Origin: Psychrobacter glacincola
GTDB lineage: Bacteria > Pseudomonadota > Gammaproteobacteria > Pseudomonadales > Moraxellaceae
Assembly (NCBI GenBank): GCA_001411745.2
Contig: LIQB01000009.1
Coordinates: 101,388 to 165,387, forward strand
Reading direction: 5' to 3'
Length of the DNA stretch: 64,000 nt
Positions 36,340 to 46,044 of this stretch are shown piece after piece. Each line of letters starts with the position of its first letter. Within the stretch, counting starts at the first letter, position 1. Under the pieces are notes generated by a model. That model worked only from the letters and a program-made list of their open reading frames with translations. It made no database searches and was not told the DNA's origin. The translations under genes and the position numbers were made by a program.

Positions 36340-37263
36340 ATGAATAACTTAAGACGTATCGACCTTAATTTGCTCGTGACGTTGCACGCATTATTAGTAG
36401 AAAAGCACGTATCACGAGCCGCTCTCCGGTTACATAAAAGTCAGCCGGCAGTTAGCCACGCGCTGGCCCATTTACGTACCCTATTTGATGACCCTCTATT
36501 GGTTCGACGTTCAGGAAAATTGGAATTGACTTCGCGAGCGAGCGAGTTAATCCTGCCATTGACTGATGTTCTAGAGCAGCTCGGTACGTTGATTGAGACC
36601 CCAGAATTCAACCCTCTCAGTGCGAAGCGAGTATTTCGTTTGGCTATGTCTGACTACGGCGCGCGTGTATTTATGCCCAGTTTGGTGCGCTCATTAAGAG
36701 TGCTTGCGCCTGGCATTGAGCTTGAGGTGAGTCAAGGAAGCCGCGAAGTGATGATGGCGGATGTATTCGATGGTGAAACTGACATGGCTTTCGGTGTCTT
36801 CTCAGATAAAGTGCCAGAAGCGCTTCGTATGCACACTTTGTTTGTTGAGTCTTTTGCTTGTTTGGCAGACAAAAATACTTTGCCCGAGAGTGATACTCTT
36901 GACAAGAATAGTTGGTTGGCTCGACCACATATCCTCGTTGCGATGCAATCAGGTGCCAATAATGAGATTGAACGTGCACTTAGTAACGCAGGATTAAGTC
37001 GTCATGTTGTAATGACTTTGCCACATTGGGGAATTGCTAATCAATTAGTGGCTGGTACTGACCTGATTTTGACAGCGGCGCGGCGTAGTTTTGATATGAC
37101 TGATAGCAACTCACAAGTTCAAATATTCGAACCGCCTTTTCCAATCGAGTCATTCGATTTTAAATTGCTATGGCATCAACGCCGTGAGGGCGATGCAGCG
37201 CATAATTGGCTGAGGCAATTAATTATTAATGTGCTTAATTCAGAGCTTAACGAAAAAAGTTAG
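36340..37263 (+). CDS. LysR-family transcriptional regulator
   Basis: 307 residues from the ATG at 36340 (MNNLRRIDLNLLVTLHALLV), the usual NodD/SyrM-type start; a frame opening at 36304 only adds an AT-rich leader. The helix-turn-helix is SRAALRLHKSQPAVSHALAH. The effector-binding domain follows. Divergent from a YdcZ-like transporter, which it likely controls. Ligand unknown. Confidence 0.92.
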   Translation: MNNLRRIDLNLLVTLHALLVEKHVSRAALRLHKSQPAVSHALAHLRTLFDDPLLVRRSGKLELTSRASELILPLTDVLEQLGTLIETPEFNPLSAKRVFRLAMSDYGARVFMPSLVRSLRVLAPGIELEVSQGSREVMMADVFDGETDMAFGVFSDKVPEALRMHTLFVESFACLADKNTLPESDTLDKNSWLARPHILVAMQSGANNEIERALSNAGLSRHVVMTLPHWGIANQLVAGTDLILTAARRSFDMTDSNSQVQIFEPPFPIESFDFKLLWHQRREGDAAHNWLRQLIINVLNSELNEKS

Positions 37264-37629
37264 CAGAACCATCTAGAACAATGACTCAATCTAACAACGT
37301 ATACCTATTATCAATAATAGCCTGCTGATCATAAATGTGTATATAGCGATTTTTGATCTATGCTGTTGAATATGTAGACAATAACATTACTATTTCAATG
37401 ACTTTATATCCCACTTGATCAATTTAATGAGCTGATAATTGCTGAACTGATTTAATCAGTTCTGTACCTTAGTGAGGACTTGTATATTAGGCTGTAGGCT
37501 ACTGATATCTTCCGTAAGATATGGAGTTACGATTTACTTGTCATGCACATTAAGTAAGCTTTTCGAGGATAAGTTCAATTATTTTCGATTACATACTACT
37601 TATCTCTATATAAAGATATTTTTTTATAT
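37264..37629. other. Intergenic with one dispersed repeat
   Basis: No gene is seen between LysR and MarR (convergent). The only recognisable feature is the dispersed 45-bp repeat copy B at 37464-37509. Confidence 0.5.
37464..37509 (+). repeat. Dispersed 45-bp repeat, copy B
   Basis: GTACCTTAGTGAGGACTTG then GGCTGTAGGCTACTGATATC. It matches copy C (63708-63754, opposite strand) at about 41 of 46 positions, and copy A at 8467 more weakly. Confidence 0.75.
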
Positions 37630-38148
37630 CTAAACAATAGGCAGGTTATTCTCAATTTTCTTTAATAATAAATTGAGAATAAGTAGCTCTTCCTCACTCA
37701 TATTACTCATCAAGTCATTCTCCAATTGTACGTGTGATGCGACGGCTCTATCAATCAATTCAAGACCTTTTGGGGTTAGTTTGACTAATAAGCTTCGTTT
37801 GTCCTCTGGGTTATCAATGCGCTCAATAAGTCCCTTCTTTTCTAAATGCTGTAAGCGATTGGTCATCGTACCAGAACTCACCATCATGCTATCAAATAAA
37901 ACGGTTGGGCTCATTAAATATGGGGTGCCTGTGCGTCGTAATGTCGCCAACACATCAAACTCCCAATGTGATATTTGATAATTTATCTTATAGTTAGCCG
38001 ATAGCCTTCGCATTAATATCACTTCTAACCGCTTGATACGCCCTATAGTCTCCATTGCCAACAAAGTATCAGTAGCAAATCCTTGGTTTTGCCATTGACT
38101 AATAATTTTCTGTACCGCATCTTCTTGCGTACACTCTTTAGCTTGCAT
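37630..38148 (-). CDS. MarR-family transcriptional regulator
   Basis: 172 residues from the ATG at 38148 (MQAKECTQEDAVQKIISQW), chosen because GAGGAG sits just upstream; the frame also opens at 38172. The winged helix has YLMSPTVLFDSMMVSSGTMT followed by NRLQHLEKKGLIERI and the wing DKRSLLVKLTPKG. Divergent from the EamA gene at 38320, with palindromic TTGACATCAAG sites in between. Probably represses the exporter until a ligand binds. Confidence 0.93.
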   Translation of the reverse strand: MQAKECTQEDAVQKIISQWQNQGFATDTLLAMETIGRIKRLEVILMRRLSANYKINYQISHWEFDVLATLRRTGTPYLMSPTVLFDSMMVSSGTMTNRLQHLEKKGLIERIDNPEDKRSLLVKLTPKGLELIDRAVASHVQLENDLMSNMSEEELLILNLLLKKIENNLPIV

Positions 38149-38253
38149 TGATTTACTCCTCGTTACGATCAAGATATTTATGATTCTGGAAATATTAAAA
38201 CGTCTATTTCCACTAAGAAACTGCTCATAACGATAATAATAGCAAGATTATTA

Positions 38254-38292
38254 TCTTGACATCAAGACATTTAATGATATTCTGACATCAAG
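38254..38292 (+). promoter_or_regulatory. MarR-type operator overlapping the EamA promoter
   Basis: TCTTGACATCAAGA (38254-38267) is a palindrome with 6-bp arms, and TTCTGACATCAAG repeats the right half downstream. TTGACA (38256-38261) with TATTCT (38278-38283), 16 bases apart, forms a likely promoter, so the operator covers its -35 and -10. Suits repression by the divergent MarR protein. Confidence 0.72.
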
Positions 38293-38319
38293 CCACATTT
38301 TAGGCCGTTAGGATATTAT

Positions 38320-39282
38320 ATGACTAAATTTACAGAACGAAATAGCTCTCCTTGTAAAAGTGTATGGCTAGTACCTTTAACTTGTCTTCTAGTTGGAGGC
38401 GCGTTACTTGGTATCTCTACCAATGTGGCAAAATATGCGGGGGAAATAGGTTTATCTCCGCTTGCCTTTTTATTTTGGTCAATTGCTGGTGCTGCCACAA
38501 TCTTGTTAGTTATTGCGTTACTACGCCATGAACTTACACCTCTCAATAAACGCAGCTTTGAATATTACTTTATCTCTGCTTTGGTCAGCGTTGCAGGCTC
38601 TAACTTACTTTTCTTCTCCGCTATTCCCCATGTCGGTGCCAGTTTTGTAGCCCTAATTATCTCCTTACCACCACTTCTCACCTATCTTGGGGCACTAGCG
38701 TTAGGGATGGAGCGATTTCAGACTGTTCGAGCTCTTGGGGTTGCAGCTGCACTTGCCGGTGCAGGTGTACTAGCTACCCGTAAATTTTCTGCACCAGATA
38801 CCAGTGTGTTTTGGATTTTGATAGCGCTCTGTGGCCCTGTTTTGCTCGCTATTGGCAATCTCTATCGTACATTGCGTTGGCCGGAAGGAGCGTCTCCCAA
38901 TGCGCTTGCTCCAGGCATGCTTATTGCGGCTGTAGTCTTACTTGGCGCAACAAGCCTCCTACCGAACTTCTCACTTACTGTTTCACTGGGAGGTTTCCTG
39001 GCGCTTGGTTTAATTACCTTACAAGCCTTAATATTCGCCGGTCAGTTTCAATTATTGTTTCTACTTCAGAAAACGGGTGGCCCGGTTTTGCTAAGCTTAC
39101 TGGGGTCAGTTGGCGCCATTGTAGGTGTGCCTGTCGCTGTTTTTTTACAAGGCGAGTCTCCACCGGACGGACTCATTCTAGGCGCCTCTTTGATTGCATT
39201 CGGTGTGGCACTTGTTACATGGGGTGGTATGAAAATGATGACACTATCGAAACAAAAACTTGAAGTGCCTGATAAGACCTGA
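38320..39282 (+). CDS. EamA/DMT-family transporter
   Basis: 320 residues with ten predicted helices in two EamA repeats. PLTCLLVGGALLGISTNVAK begins the first, and ALGVAAALAGAGVLATRKFS ends it. In the second repeat, LGSVGAIVGVPVAVFLQGES gives the conserved GE-type end. Inner-membrane exporter of a metabolite; substrate unknown. Under a likely MarR operator. AGGAT ribosome site. Confidence 0.88.
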   Translation: MTKFTERNSSPCKSVWLVPLTCLLVGGALLGISTNVAKYAGEIGLSPLAFLFWSIAGAATILLVIALLRHELTPLNKRSFEYYFISALVSVAGSNLLFFSAIPHVGASFVALIISLPPLLTYLGALALGMERFQTVRALGVAAALAGAGVLATRKFSAPDTSVFWILIALCGPVLLAIGNLYRTLRWPEGASPNALAPGMLIAAVVLLGATSLLPNFSLTVSLGGFLALGLITLQALIFAGQFQLLFLLQKTGGPVLLSLLGSVGAIVGVPVAVFLQGESPPDGLILGASLIAFGVALVTWGGMKMMTLSKQKLEVPDKT

Positions 39283-39389
39283 ATTTAAAAAGTTTGATTT
39301 CCTTTGTAAGTTTATTCAATAAGCCTGACCAACCTTAATCACACGATATAAATAACATTCTATTTAACAAAATTTAAAAGGATAAAAAT

Positions 39390-40007
39390 ATGCCGCAATC
39401 CAATTCAGCCAACCTACAACAAGCCTTCACTAAACGTCGGTCCATTTATGCTTTAGGTGGCAACTTAACGGTAAAACCACAAGCAATTATTGATATTGCT
39501 GAGCGCACAATACTAAATACCCCTTCAGCCTTCAACTCACAGACGACACGTCTGGTAGTGTTGTTTGGTAAGCAGCATAAGCAGCTATGGGATATCACCG
39601 AAACCCATTTACGTAAGGCGGTTGGCAGTAACGACTTTTCAGGTAGTCAACAAAAAATGGATGGTTTTCGTGCGGCTGTGGGTACAGTTATGTTTTACGA
39701 AGATAAGGAGGTTATACAATCGTTGCAAGATAAGTTTGAGCTATATGCTGATAGATTTCCTATTTGGGCGCAGCAAACCTCAGCAATGCATCAATATGCT
39801 ATGTGGCTAGAATTAAGTGCTTTAAATATTGGTGCAAATCTTCAGCATTATAATCCACTAATCAATAATGATATTGCATCAGCTTTTTCAATTCCTAAGC
39901 AGTGGGAACTGGTTGCTCAAATGCCATTTGGTAACATCGTTGAGCCAGCTGTCGAAAAAACCTATCAGTCAGCCAGTGAACGTATCAGAGTGTTTGGACT
40001 GCAGTAA
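39390..40007 (+). CDS. Nitroreductase-family protein
   Basis: 205 residues. AFTKRRSIYALGGNLTVKPQ is the FMN-binding start (RRS) of the Hbn1/YdgI-like subgroup, followed by NTPSAFNSQTTRLVVLFG (the N-SQ flavin loop) and LELSALNIGANLQHYNPLI. The group reduces nitro compounds, quinones or fatty-acid-related substrates with NAD(P)H. AAAAGGATA precedes the start. Likely a detoxification enzyme beside the EamA exporter; the link is inferred. Confidence 0.88.
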   Translation: MPQSNSANLQQAFTKRRSIYALGGNLTVKPQAIIDIAERTILNTPSAFNSQTTRLVVLFGKQHKQLWDITETHLRKAVGSNDFSGSQQKMDGFRAAVGTVMFYEDKEVIQSLQDKFELYADRFPIWAQQTSAMHQYAMWLELSALNIGANLQHYNPLINNDIASAFSIPKQWELVAQMPFGNIVEPAVEKTYQSASERIRVFGLQ

Positions 40008-40232
40008 CAAGGCCTTGATGCTAATGTCAGTATGTTTGGACATTATAAAGTCAGATTTTCTCGAATATATACAGTAGACAGAGCCCTTAATTTTTACGAT
40101 TTTTTAGATCTAAAATGCTAGCGTATATTTGATTATTGCTTGGCACTACTGCAAAAGATAACCAATTAAAGTTGTGATGCTGCATCGACTCATAACTAAA
40201 AAAGACACATAGCCAATAGTGTGAGGTAGGAA

Positions 40233-41396
40233 ATGAATAAGTTTAGTCATAACCAATGGATACTAGTCACCATAATAATACTCGTAGGTCTTAATCTTAG
40301 GCCTATTATGGCCTCCATATCTCCAATCATACCCGTTTTAGCAAACGATATAGGAATAAATAATCAAACTGCTGGACTATTGACTACTTTGCCAGTTGCA
40401 ATGATGGGCTGCTTTGCGCTTTTAGGTCCCAGAATTCAATCTAGAGTAAGCGAGTATATAGGTATATTAGCTGGATTGTTGGCGATAGCGCTTTCTTGAG
40501 GCTACCGATTTTTTGCTGACTCTACATTACTTCTACTACTGACTTCTCTCATTGGAGGCATTGGTATAGCAATCATCCAAACTCTAATGCCCGCCTATTT
40601 AAAAAGAATTGCGCCAGACAATGCTAGCGTTTTTATGGGGTTATTTACAACAGGTATTATGGCGGGGGCTGCAATATCAGCTGCTACAACCTCTCCTTTA
40701 GAAGGAGTATTTGGCTGGAATATCGCTTTATCGATTATGGCTATCCCTGCCATATTGGCAATTATACTGTTTTTCTCTGGTATGCCACATATCAAGAGCA
40801 GTAGAAACGGTTATTTGCCTCTACCTATAAAGTCTAAAAATGCATGGTTGTTAATGCTTTTTTTTGGCATAGGAACAGGCGCATACACATTGGTTCTAGC
40901 TTGGTTGCCATTAAATTACACCCAGCTTGGGTGGAGTAGAGATGCTTCTGGCGCTTTACTAAGTATTTTAACGGTGGCAGAAGTAATTTCTGGCATCTTA
41001 ATTTCTATATTTATCAAAAAATTCAACGATCGCAGAAAGCTATTATTTGTCACTTTATCGCTCATATTAGTTGGTTTAATATTGCTTATCTATATCCCCT
41101 CAAAGCTTGCATTTTTAACCGTTATAATTTTAGGGTTAGGGATTGGTGCTTTATTTCCTTTATCTTTAATCATAGCGCTTGATTACGCCTCTAACGCTAA
41201 GCAAGCCGTAACTTTATTAGCTTTTGTGCAAGGTGGTGGATACTTAATTGCTTCAGTATTCCCGTTCATGGCAGGTGTTTTAATTGATGCTTCAAGTGAG
41301 TTAACGGGAGCATGGATTGGAATGATTATTGGGGTTTTACTGTTATTCACTATTTGTAATAAATTCTCTCCACGAGATTTTGTGGTTCATTATTAA
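40233..41396 (+). pseudogene. CynX/NimT-type MFS transporter with an in-frame TGA
   Basis: The frame 40233-40499 (MNKFSHNQWILVTIIILVGL then LNLRPIMASISPIIPVL, the CynX start) stops at TGA 40497-40499 and continues in the same frame (GYRFFADSTLLLLLTSLIGG) to 41396. The total of 387 codons is the normal family length with about 12 helices. One codon change separates it from an intact gene. CynX/NimT-family proteins carry cyanate, nitroimidazole-type compounds or other anions. Start site AGGTAGGAA is strong. Confidence 0.88.
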
Positions 41397-41557
41397 TATG
41401 CTCGAATGAGAATATTTATTAAACTTTATATACCAACAGTTCCTGACTAACGTACTGGTTTGTATTGTTCGTATCTAGTCCGCTAGACTGATTAAAAACA
41501 AGGGTTAGTACTCCGTTCGCATTCTTTAATTATTAAGTGGTGAGTTTAAATCGATAA

Positions 41558-41912
41558 TTACGTGTTTATTATATTTTTCAGGAATTCGCCCTTACTTTCT
41601 AATATTTCTTTATATAAGTAGTAGATATTAGTATTTATAAAATCCACGTACCTATAATTATTTTCTGTTATTTGAATAAGGTCAATATCAGGCATCAGCA
41701 TAATAACTGGAGAATGAGTAGCAATGATAAACTGCGCCCCTTCCTTTGCCAACTGTATAATTCGTTCTACAAAATCAATCTGACTTGCAATTGATAATGA
41801 TGCTTCAGGCTCATCGAGTATGTAAAGCCCTCCCCCTCTAAAACGATTGAAAAATAACGCTCTCATGGACTCTCCATGTGAGATTGTATGTAAGTCTCTA
41901 CCTCCATAGTAG
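41558..41912 (-). pseudogene. AAA ATPase (COG3910-like) 3' remnant
   Basis: The minus strand encodes HYYGGRDLHTISHGESMRAL then GLYILDEPEASLS (Walker B) and FIIATHSPVIMLM (switch His), the conserved C-terminal part of small ABC-like ATPases. The N-terminus with Walker A is replaced by IS3 copy 3 at 41913, so the frame to 41974 begins within the element. Such ATPases often accompany mobile or defence genes. Confidence 0.85.
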
Positions 41913-42383
41913 TGAACCGCCCCGGTATTGTCGGAGACTGAATATTCTGAGAGAATACGACAATGAAAAGACAAACCTACACTCCTGAGATTAAAGAACG
42001 CGCCGTTCGCATGCTGATTAAAGCGTCGAGCGACTATCCTTCTACATTTATCTATTCACTACATCGATAAAATGGCTGAATCGAACGTTATTGCCTCTGT
42101 AGGTACGACGGGGGATTTATACGAAAGTGCCTTGGCTGAAACAGTCAATGGGCTTTATAAAACTGAAGTAATCCATTATTTAAAAGAGAACTGGCATGGT
42201 GTTAACGATGTTGAACTGGCAACCCTTGAATGGGTAGACTGGTTTAACAAAACACGACTGCATAGTACGATTGGTTATATGCCACCTTTTGAATTTGAAA
42301 AGCGGTATTATGATAATTTAACCCTGTCAGGTGTTGCTGCCTGACTCAAGTAAATCACTCTCCGATAAAGTCGGGGCGGTTCA
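41913..42383 (+). mobile_element. IS3-family element copy 3, 471-bp deletion derivative
   Basis: Has both ends (TGAACCGCCCCGG at 41913, GGGGCGGTTCA ending 42383), the first about 100 bases with the orfA start, and the last 330 bases with the orfB end (ALAETVNGLYKTE and HSTIGYMPPFEFEKRYY). About 0.9 kb is missing between. Because both ends survive, it could still be moved in trans. It cuts the ATPase gene at 41558-41912 and ends 56 bases before the helicase start. Confidence 0.88.
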
Positions 42384-42438
42384 CCCTTGAAGATCATCTA
42401 AATTTTTTCACACGATAAAACCCCTGGAACTTATAACA

Positions 42439-45400
42439 ATGGCATTTATAGACTCAATAGATGATGAATTCAAGATTAAAATTGAAGAAGAGTCACAGAC
42501 TGATTTACTAGAAGTGTGGAAGTATTTAGATAATGACACAGTGTTTAAACTGAAATTTTGGTATGCAAAAAACTCACTTAATGAAGAGTTGGCCAAAGAG
42601 ATTTGGTTAAACGAAACTCGGCAATTAAATAAGCTAAAGTCTGTTACTAATGCAGAAAAATATCTTGAAGTAATACATGACAGCTTCATCGATAACAGTG
42701 GTAATTACTGCTTAATTTACCCCACTGATCAAGACTCTAAAGCACTGGATACTAAGCTAATAGAAATAGAAGCCAAGCCCGCAAGGATAGGTTTGTTTTC
42801 TAAGAGTAAAAGTCATTGGTTAAGCAAAGATAAGATAATATCTACTACCAGTAGAATGTTTTTATGGAAGAATGTATTAAGGCTGATAGAGGGTATTGAG
42901 ATATTACATGGCCAGGATATCATTCACAGAAACATCAATACTAATAGCGTGATTTATAAAGAAAATGAAGAAATTGACGACACTGAAAGATTTGTACTGA
43001 GTGGTTTTGAAAAATCATTAGATTTTAACAAGATTAACAAACCTATATTTATGGGTGAGCACAAGGATGTTATTTGCACAACTCACCAAGACTGGAGCGA
43101 CTTAGGCGTTTTAATATTAGAATTATTGGGAATTGATTCCGACAGTTTTCACGAAAAATTACTGCGCAACGAAGCATTGGCGTTAAGACTTCTACTAGAA
43201 GGCCATTCAACCGGCCATACTAAATTAGTGGATAAGACTCAACTAAAATTATTGGTAGAGCAAGCCGTTACAGACTTGTCAGAAGTTGATAATTCATTCT
43301 CGCCGGTATTCTATATAACAACAGCAAGCTTTGACTCTGATATATTTGGTGACATTAGAAACGTTATTAAAAATTACTTAATCGACAATGCAGTTCAAAA
43401 TTATGATGCTCAAAACCTAACAAGTTCTGATGTCACCGACATTATCAAAGAAGATATTACGTTAGACCCCTTCCGTATATTTAATGATAGGTATCGCAAT
43501 GAATTTATTTTAAAAGGGAAGAATTTTCTATATAGATTTAAAGAGTTCAAGCACGATAACTTTGGTGATTGGTATGTTTCTTACATAACGGCCATATATG
43601 ATAGTGTCCCTGACTGGCTGAATTATGCAGAAACCATCGAAATTAAGGGGAGCTTGGTTTTTATACCTAATGCATTTAGGCTTATGCAAAAGAACGAGTT
43701 TTCGGATGAAAACTCATGGAAGCTAAAGTTAATACAGTTCAAAAAAGAGCAAAAATATACAGACTCTGAGCTACAATGCCTTCAGGGGTTGTTGTTATTT
43801 TTTGCGATTGACGTAGCGCGCTCGGAAACGGAAAAGTACCTAATTAGCCTAGATCGCATTGAAGATGATCAACCAATAGAGGGAAAAGGGTTAATCCTAG
43901 ATGATGGGCTCTTTTATTATACGTTAGAGTACAAAAAAGAAAATAATGATATTAACAACAAGCTATCAGACTCACTAAGCCTAAGACAGCCTTTTGATAG
44001 ATTTAAACAACACTTTAGCGATCCATCTAAACTTACTGACAAATGGGTTATTGAGACTACCACCAAGTCTCGTAGAAGCATGGAAAGAAAAGACAAGTTA
44101 GATGCGCAATATGTAGGGCTATCACCTAAGCTAGGCTATATATTCTCCACAAAACAACCGTTAGAGCGGAGCATAAGTAATTTATCAGAAGAATTGGTTA
44201 GAATTTATCCTAAGGACCATGATGGAACAATCGCACAAATTGAAAGGCGGGCGAGAATATTTTATTTTTTACTCAATCAAAGCTCTTTAATATCAAGTAT
44301 CGCAGACCCGGCCAAAAAATTCTTTGTCACCTCTCGCAAATTTGATCTTGAGGCTTCTCTTACTTCATTAGATGAATCCAAAAAAGAAGTGTTTTCTTCT
44401 TTGGTGAAAACCCAACCAAATTACTTCATTGAAGGCCCTCCAGGTGTGGGTAAAACACACCTTATAACCACCTATGTTGATTATCTTTTCCACGAAGAAA
44501 ATAGCTCAAAGGTGCTTTTGTCTGCTCAGAGTCATGCCACTGTCAATATGCTTTATGATGAAATCACTGAAAAACTAAGAGAGCATGGGGCTTTTGATGG
44601 CCTAATTATCATTCCAAACTTTAAAGCTGAAAAAAATGACGATGGTAGTAATGTAGAAACCCTCATTCAAAACGCAACAAACCCTTATATTAACAAATTC
44701 AAAAAAAGCGAGATGTTTAGTAAATATTCCAAAGAGCCGCTTATTAAGCAGAAGCTGGATAAATTTGTTAATAAATCAGACGCTAAGTTTTTCAATCAAG
44801 TTTTACGTGCTGCCAATCTAGTATTTACAACCTCTAACTCTAAATTAATGGAAGAGTTGATAGAGAATAATATCAATTTTGATGTGTCTGTTATGGAAGA
44901 GTGCGGCAAGACATCAGGTATCGAGTTGGTGTCACCAATGATAGTATCCAGCAAAAGAGTTCTTATTGGAGACTACAAGCAACTTCCAGCATTTTCAGAA
45001 CAGGATGTCCAAAAAATTATTAAAAACCCTGGTAGGTTTGATATGGGCTTGGTTATAGAGCAGCTGTCAAATATAGGTTTCAGAAAAGGTATTATTTTTG
45101 ATCTTGATTTTAACGATGCTGATATAAACAAAACCTCTAAAGCTGAGCATTTTAGCAACCTTTCTAAATATTTTTCTTTATTCAAAAGTCTGTGTCAAAG
45201 TGCAGAAAGTATTAGGAGTCGAGGAAAAGAAAGTTTTGGTAGCATGATCGATACACAGCATAGAATGCACCCTCAGATTTCTCGGATTGTTTCTAACGCT
45301 GTATATGATGGTAAATTGAAAGATTATCCTCAAACCGCAGATTTCTATAATAGCGCGTCCCCATTTATCTTTAAAGACTCTAAATTAGAAGGGTTGAATA

Positions 45401-46044
45401 AAGATAATGCAGTAATATGGGTCGATTTACCTGATAAAAATAGTGATGTTAGGATGCGTAGTCTTGAAAATAAGAACGTCAATAAACACGAAATCCGTAT
45501 TATTAAAGAGTTATTATCCAAAATACATACTAATAGTGATGAAGATTATTCAATCAAGATACTGAGCCCTTATGTAAATCAAGTGAATATGATCAATAAC
45601 CTGGTTGAAAAGAGTGAGATAAATAGCTGTTTTTCGAGCAAAAATAATGATCAAGACATAGCAAAAACAGTAGACTCTTATCAGGGTGATCAGGCCGACG
45701 TTATTATCATTAGCCTAGTAAGGCATAATAGTTGTCAGCCTATTACTTCTGCTTTGGGTTTTTTATCAGATATGCGCAGAATGAATGTACTGCTGAGTAG
45801 GGCTAAACATAAAATGATTATTGTTGGCTGTTTCGGTTTATTCAGATATTGGAAGCTGCTTGAAAATAAAGCTTATGCTAACAATAGGGGTTATTTGGAC
45901 AATATGAATAGGGACTTTTTGAATCTCTTTGTTGAAATGTTTGTTGATGATTTTGGATTAATGAATGATCATTCAATTGATACTGAAAACAAGGTGTTTA
46001 ATAACATTAACTTTGTTCAATCAAAATCATTTTTGGGCCTCTAA
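42439..46044 (+). CDS. mkoA: MkoA-like kinase-domain/SF1 helicase fusion (Mokosh type I)
   Basis: 1201 residues. The N-terminal third is protein-kinase-like: LRLIEGIEILHGQDIIHRNI, then NTNSVIY, around residue 160. The catalytic-loop Asp is Asn (HRN) and the DFG position reads SGF, so it looks inactive. The C-terminal half is a COG1112 helicase: IEGPPGVGKTHLI (about 664), VMEECGKTSG, LIGDYKQLPAF, IDTQHRMHPQIS, VDSYQGDQADVIIISLVRH and MNVLLSRAKHKMIIVG. Its stop overlaps the PLD gene's ATG. A kinase-helicase gene followed by a PLD nuclease is the published type I Mokosh anti-phage arrangement. Defence function is inferred from this match. Confidence 0.8.
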   Translation: MAFIDSIDDEFKIKIEEESQTDLLEVWKYLDNDTVFKLKFWYAKNSLNEELAKEIWLNETRQLNKLKSVTNAEKYLEVIHDSFIDNSGNYCLIYPTDQDSKALDTKLIEIEAKPARIGLFSKSKSHWLSKDKIISTTSRMFLWKNVLRLIEGIEILHGQDIIHRNINTNSVIYKENEEIDDTERFVLSGFEKSLDFNKINKPIFMGEHKDVICTTHQDWSDLGVLILELLGIDSDSFHEKLLRNEALALRLLLEGHSTGHTKLVDKTQLKLLVEQAVTDLSEVDNSFSPVFYITTASFDSDIFGDIRNVIKNYLIDNAVQNYDAQNLTSSDVTDIIKEDITLDPFRIFNDRYRNEFILKGKNFLYRFKEFKHDNFGDWYVSYITAIYDSVPDWLNYAETIEIKGSLVFIPNAFRLMQKNEFSDENSWKLKLIQFKKEQKYTDSELQCLQGLLLFFAIDVARSETEKYLISLDRIEDDQPIEGKGLILDDGLFYYTLEYKKENNDINNKLSDSLSLRQPFDRFKQHFSDPSKLTDKWVIETTTKSRRSMERKDKLDAQYVGLSPKLGYIFSTKQPLERSISNLSEELVRIYPKDHDGTIAQIERRARIFYFLLNQSSLISSIADPAKKFFVTSRKFDLEASLTSLDESKKEVFSSLVKTQPNYFIEGPPGVGKTHLITTYVDYLFHEENSSKVLLSAQSHATVNMLYDEITEKLREHGAFDGLIIIPNFKAEKNDDGSNVETLIQNATNPYINKFKKSEMFSKYSKEPLIKQKLDKFVNKSDAKFFNQVLRAANLVFTTSNSKLMEELIENNINFDVSVMEECGKTSGIELVSPMIVSSKRVLIGDYKQLPAFSEQDVQKIIKNPGRFDMGLVIEQLSNIGFRKGIIFDLDFNDADINKTSKAEHFSNLSKYFSLFKSLCQSAESIRSRGKESFGSMIDTQHRMHPQISRIVSNAVYDGKLKDYPQTADFYNSASPFIFKDSKLEGLNKDNAVIWVDLPDKNSDVRMRSLENKNVNKHEIRIIKELLSKIHTNSDEDYSIKILSPYVNQVNMINNLVEKSEINSCFSSKNNDQDIAKTVDSYQGDQADVIIISLVRHNSCQPITSALGFLSDMRRMNVLLSRAKHKMIIVGCFGLFRYWKLLENKAYANNRGYLDNMNRDFLNLFVEMFVDDFGLMNDHSIDTENKVFNNINFVQSKSFLGL

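Noticed and set aside
40497..40499. Selenocysteine at the in-frame TGA of the CynX-like gene
   Set aside because: The family has no known selenocysteine, no SECIS-like hairpin is evident just downstream, and neighbouring genes show ordinary decay.
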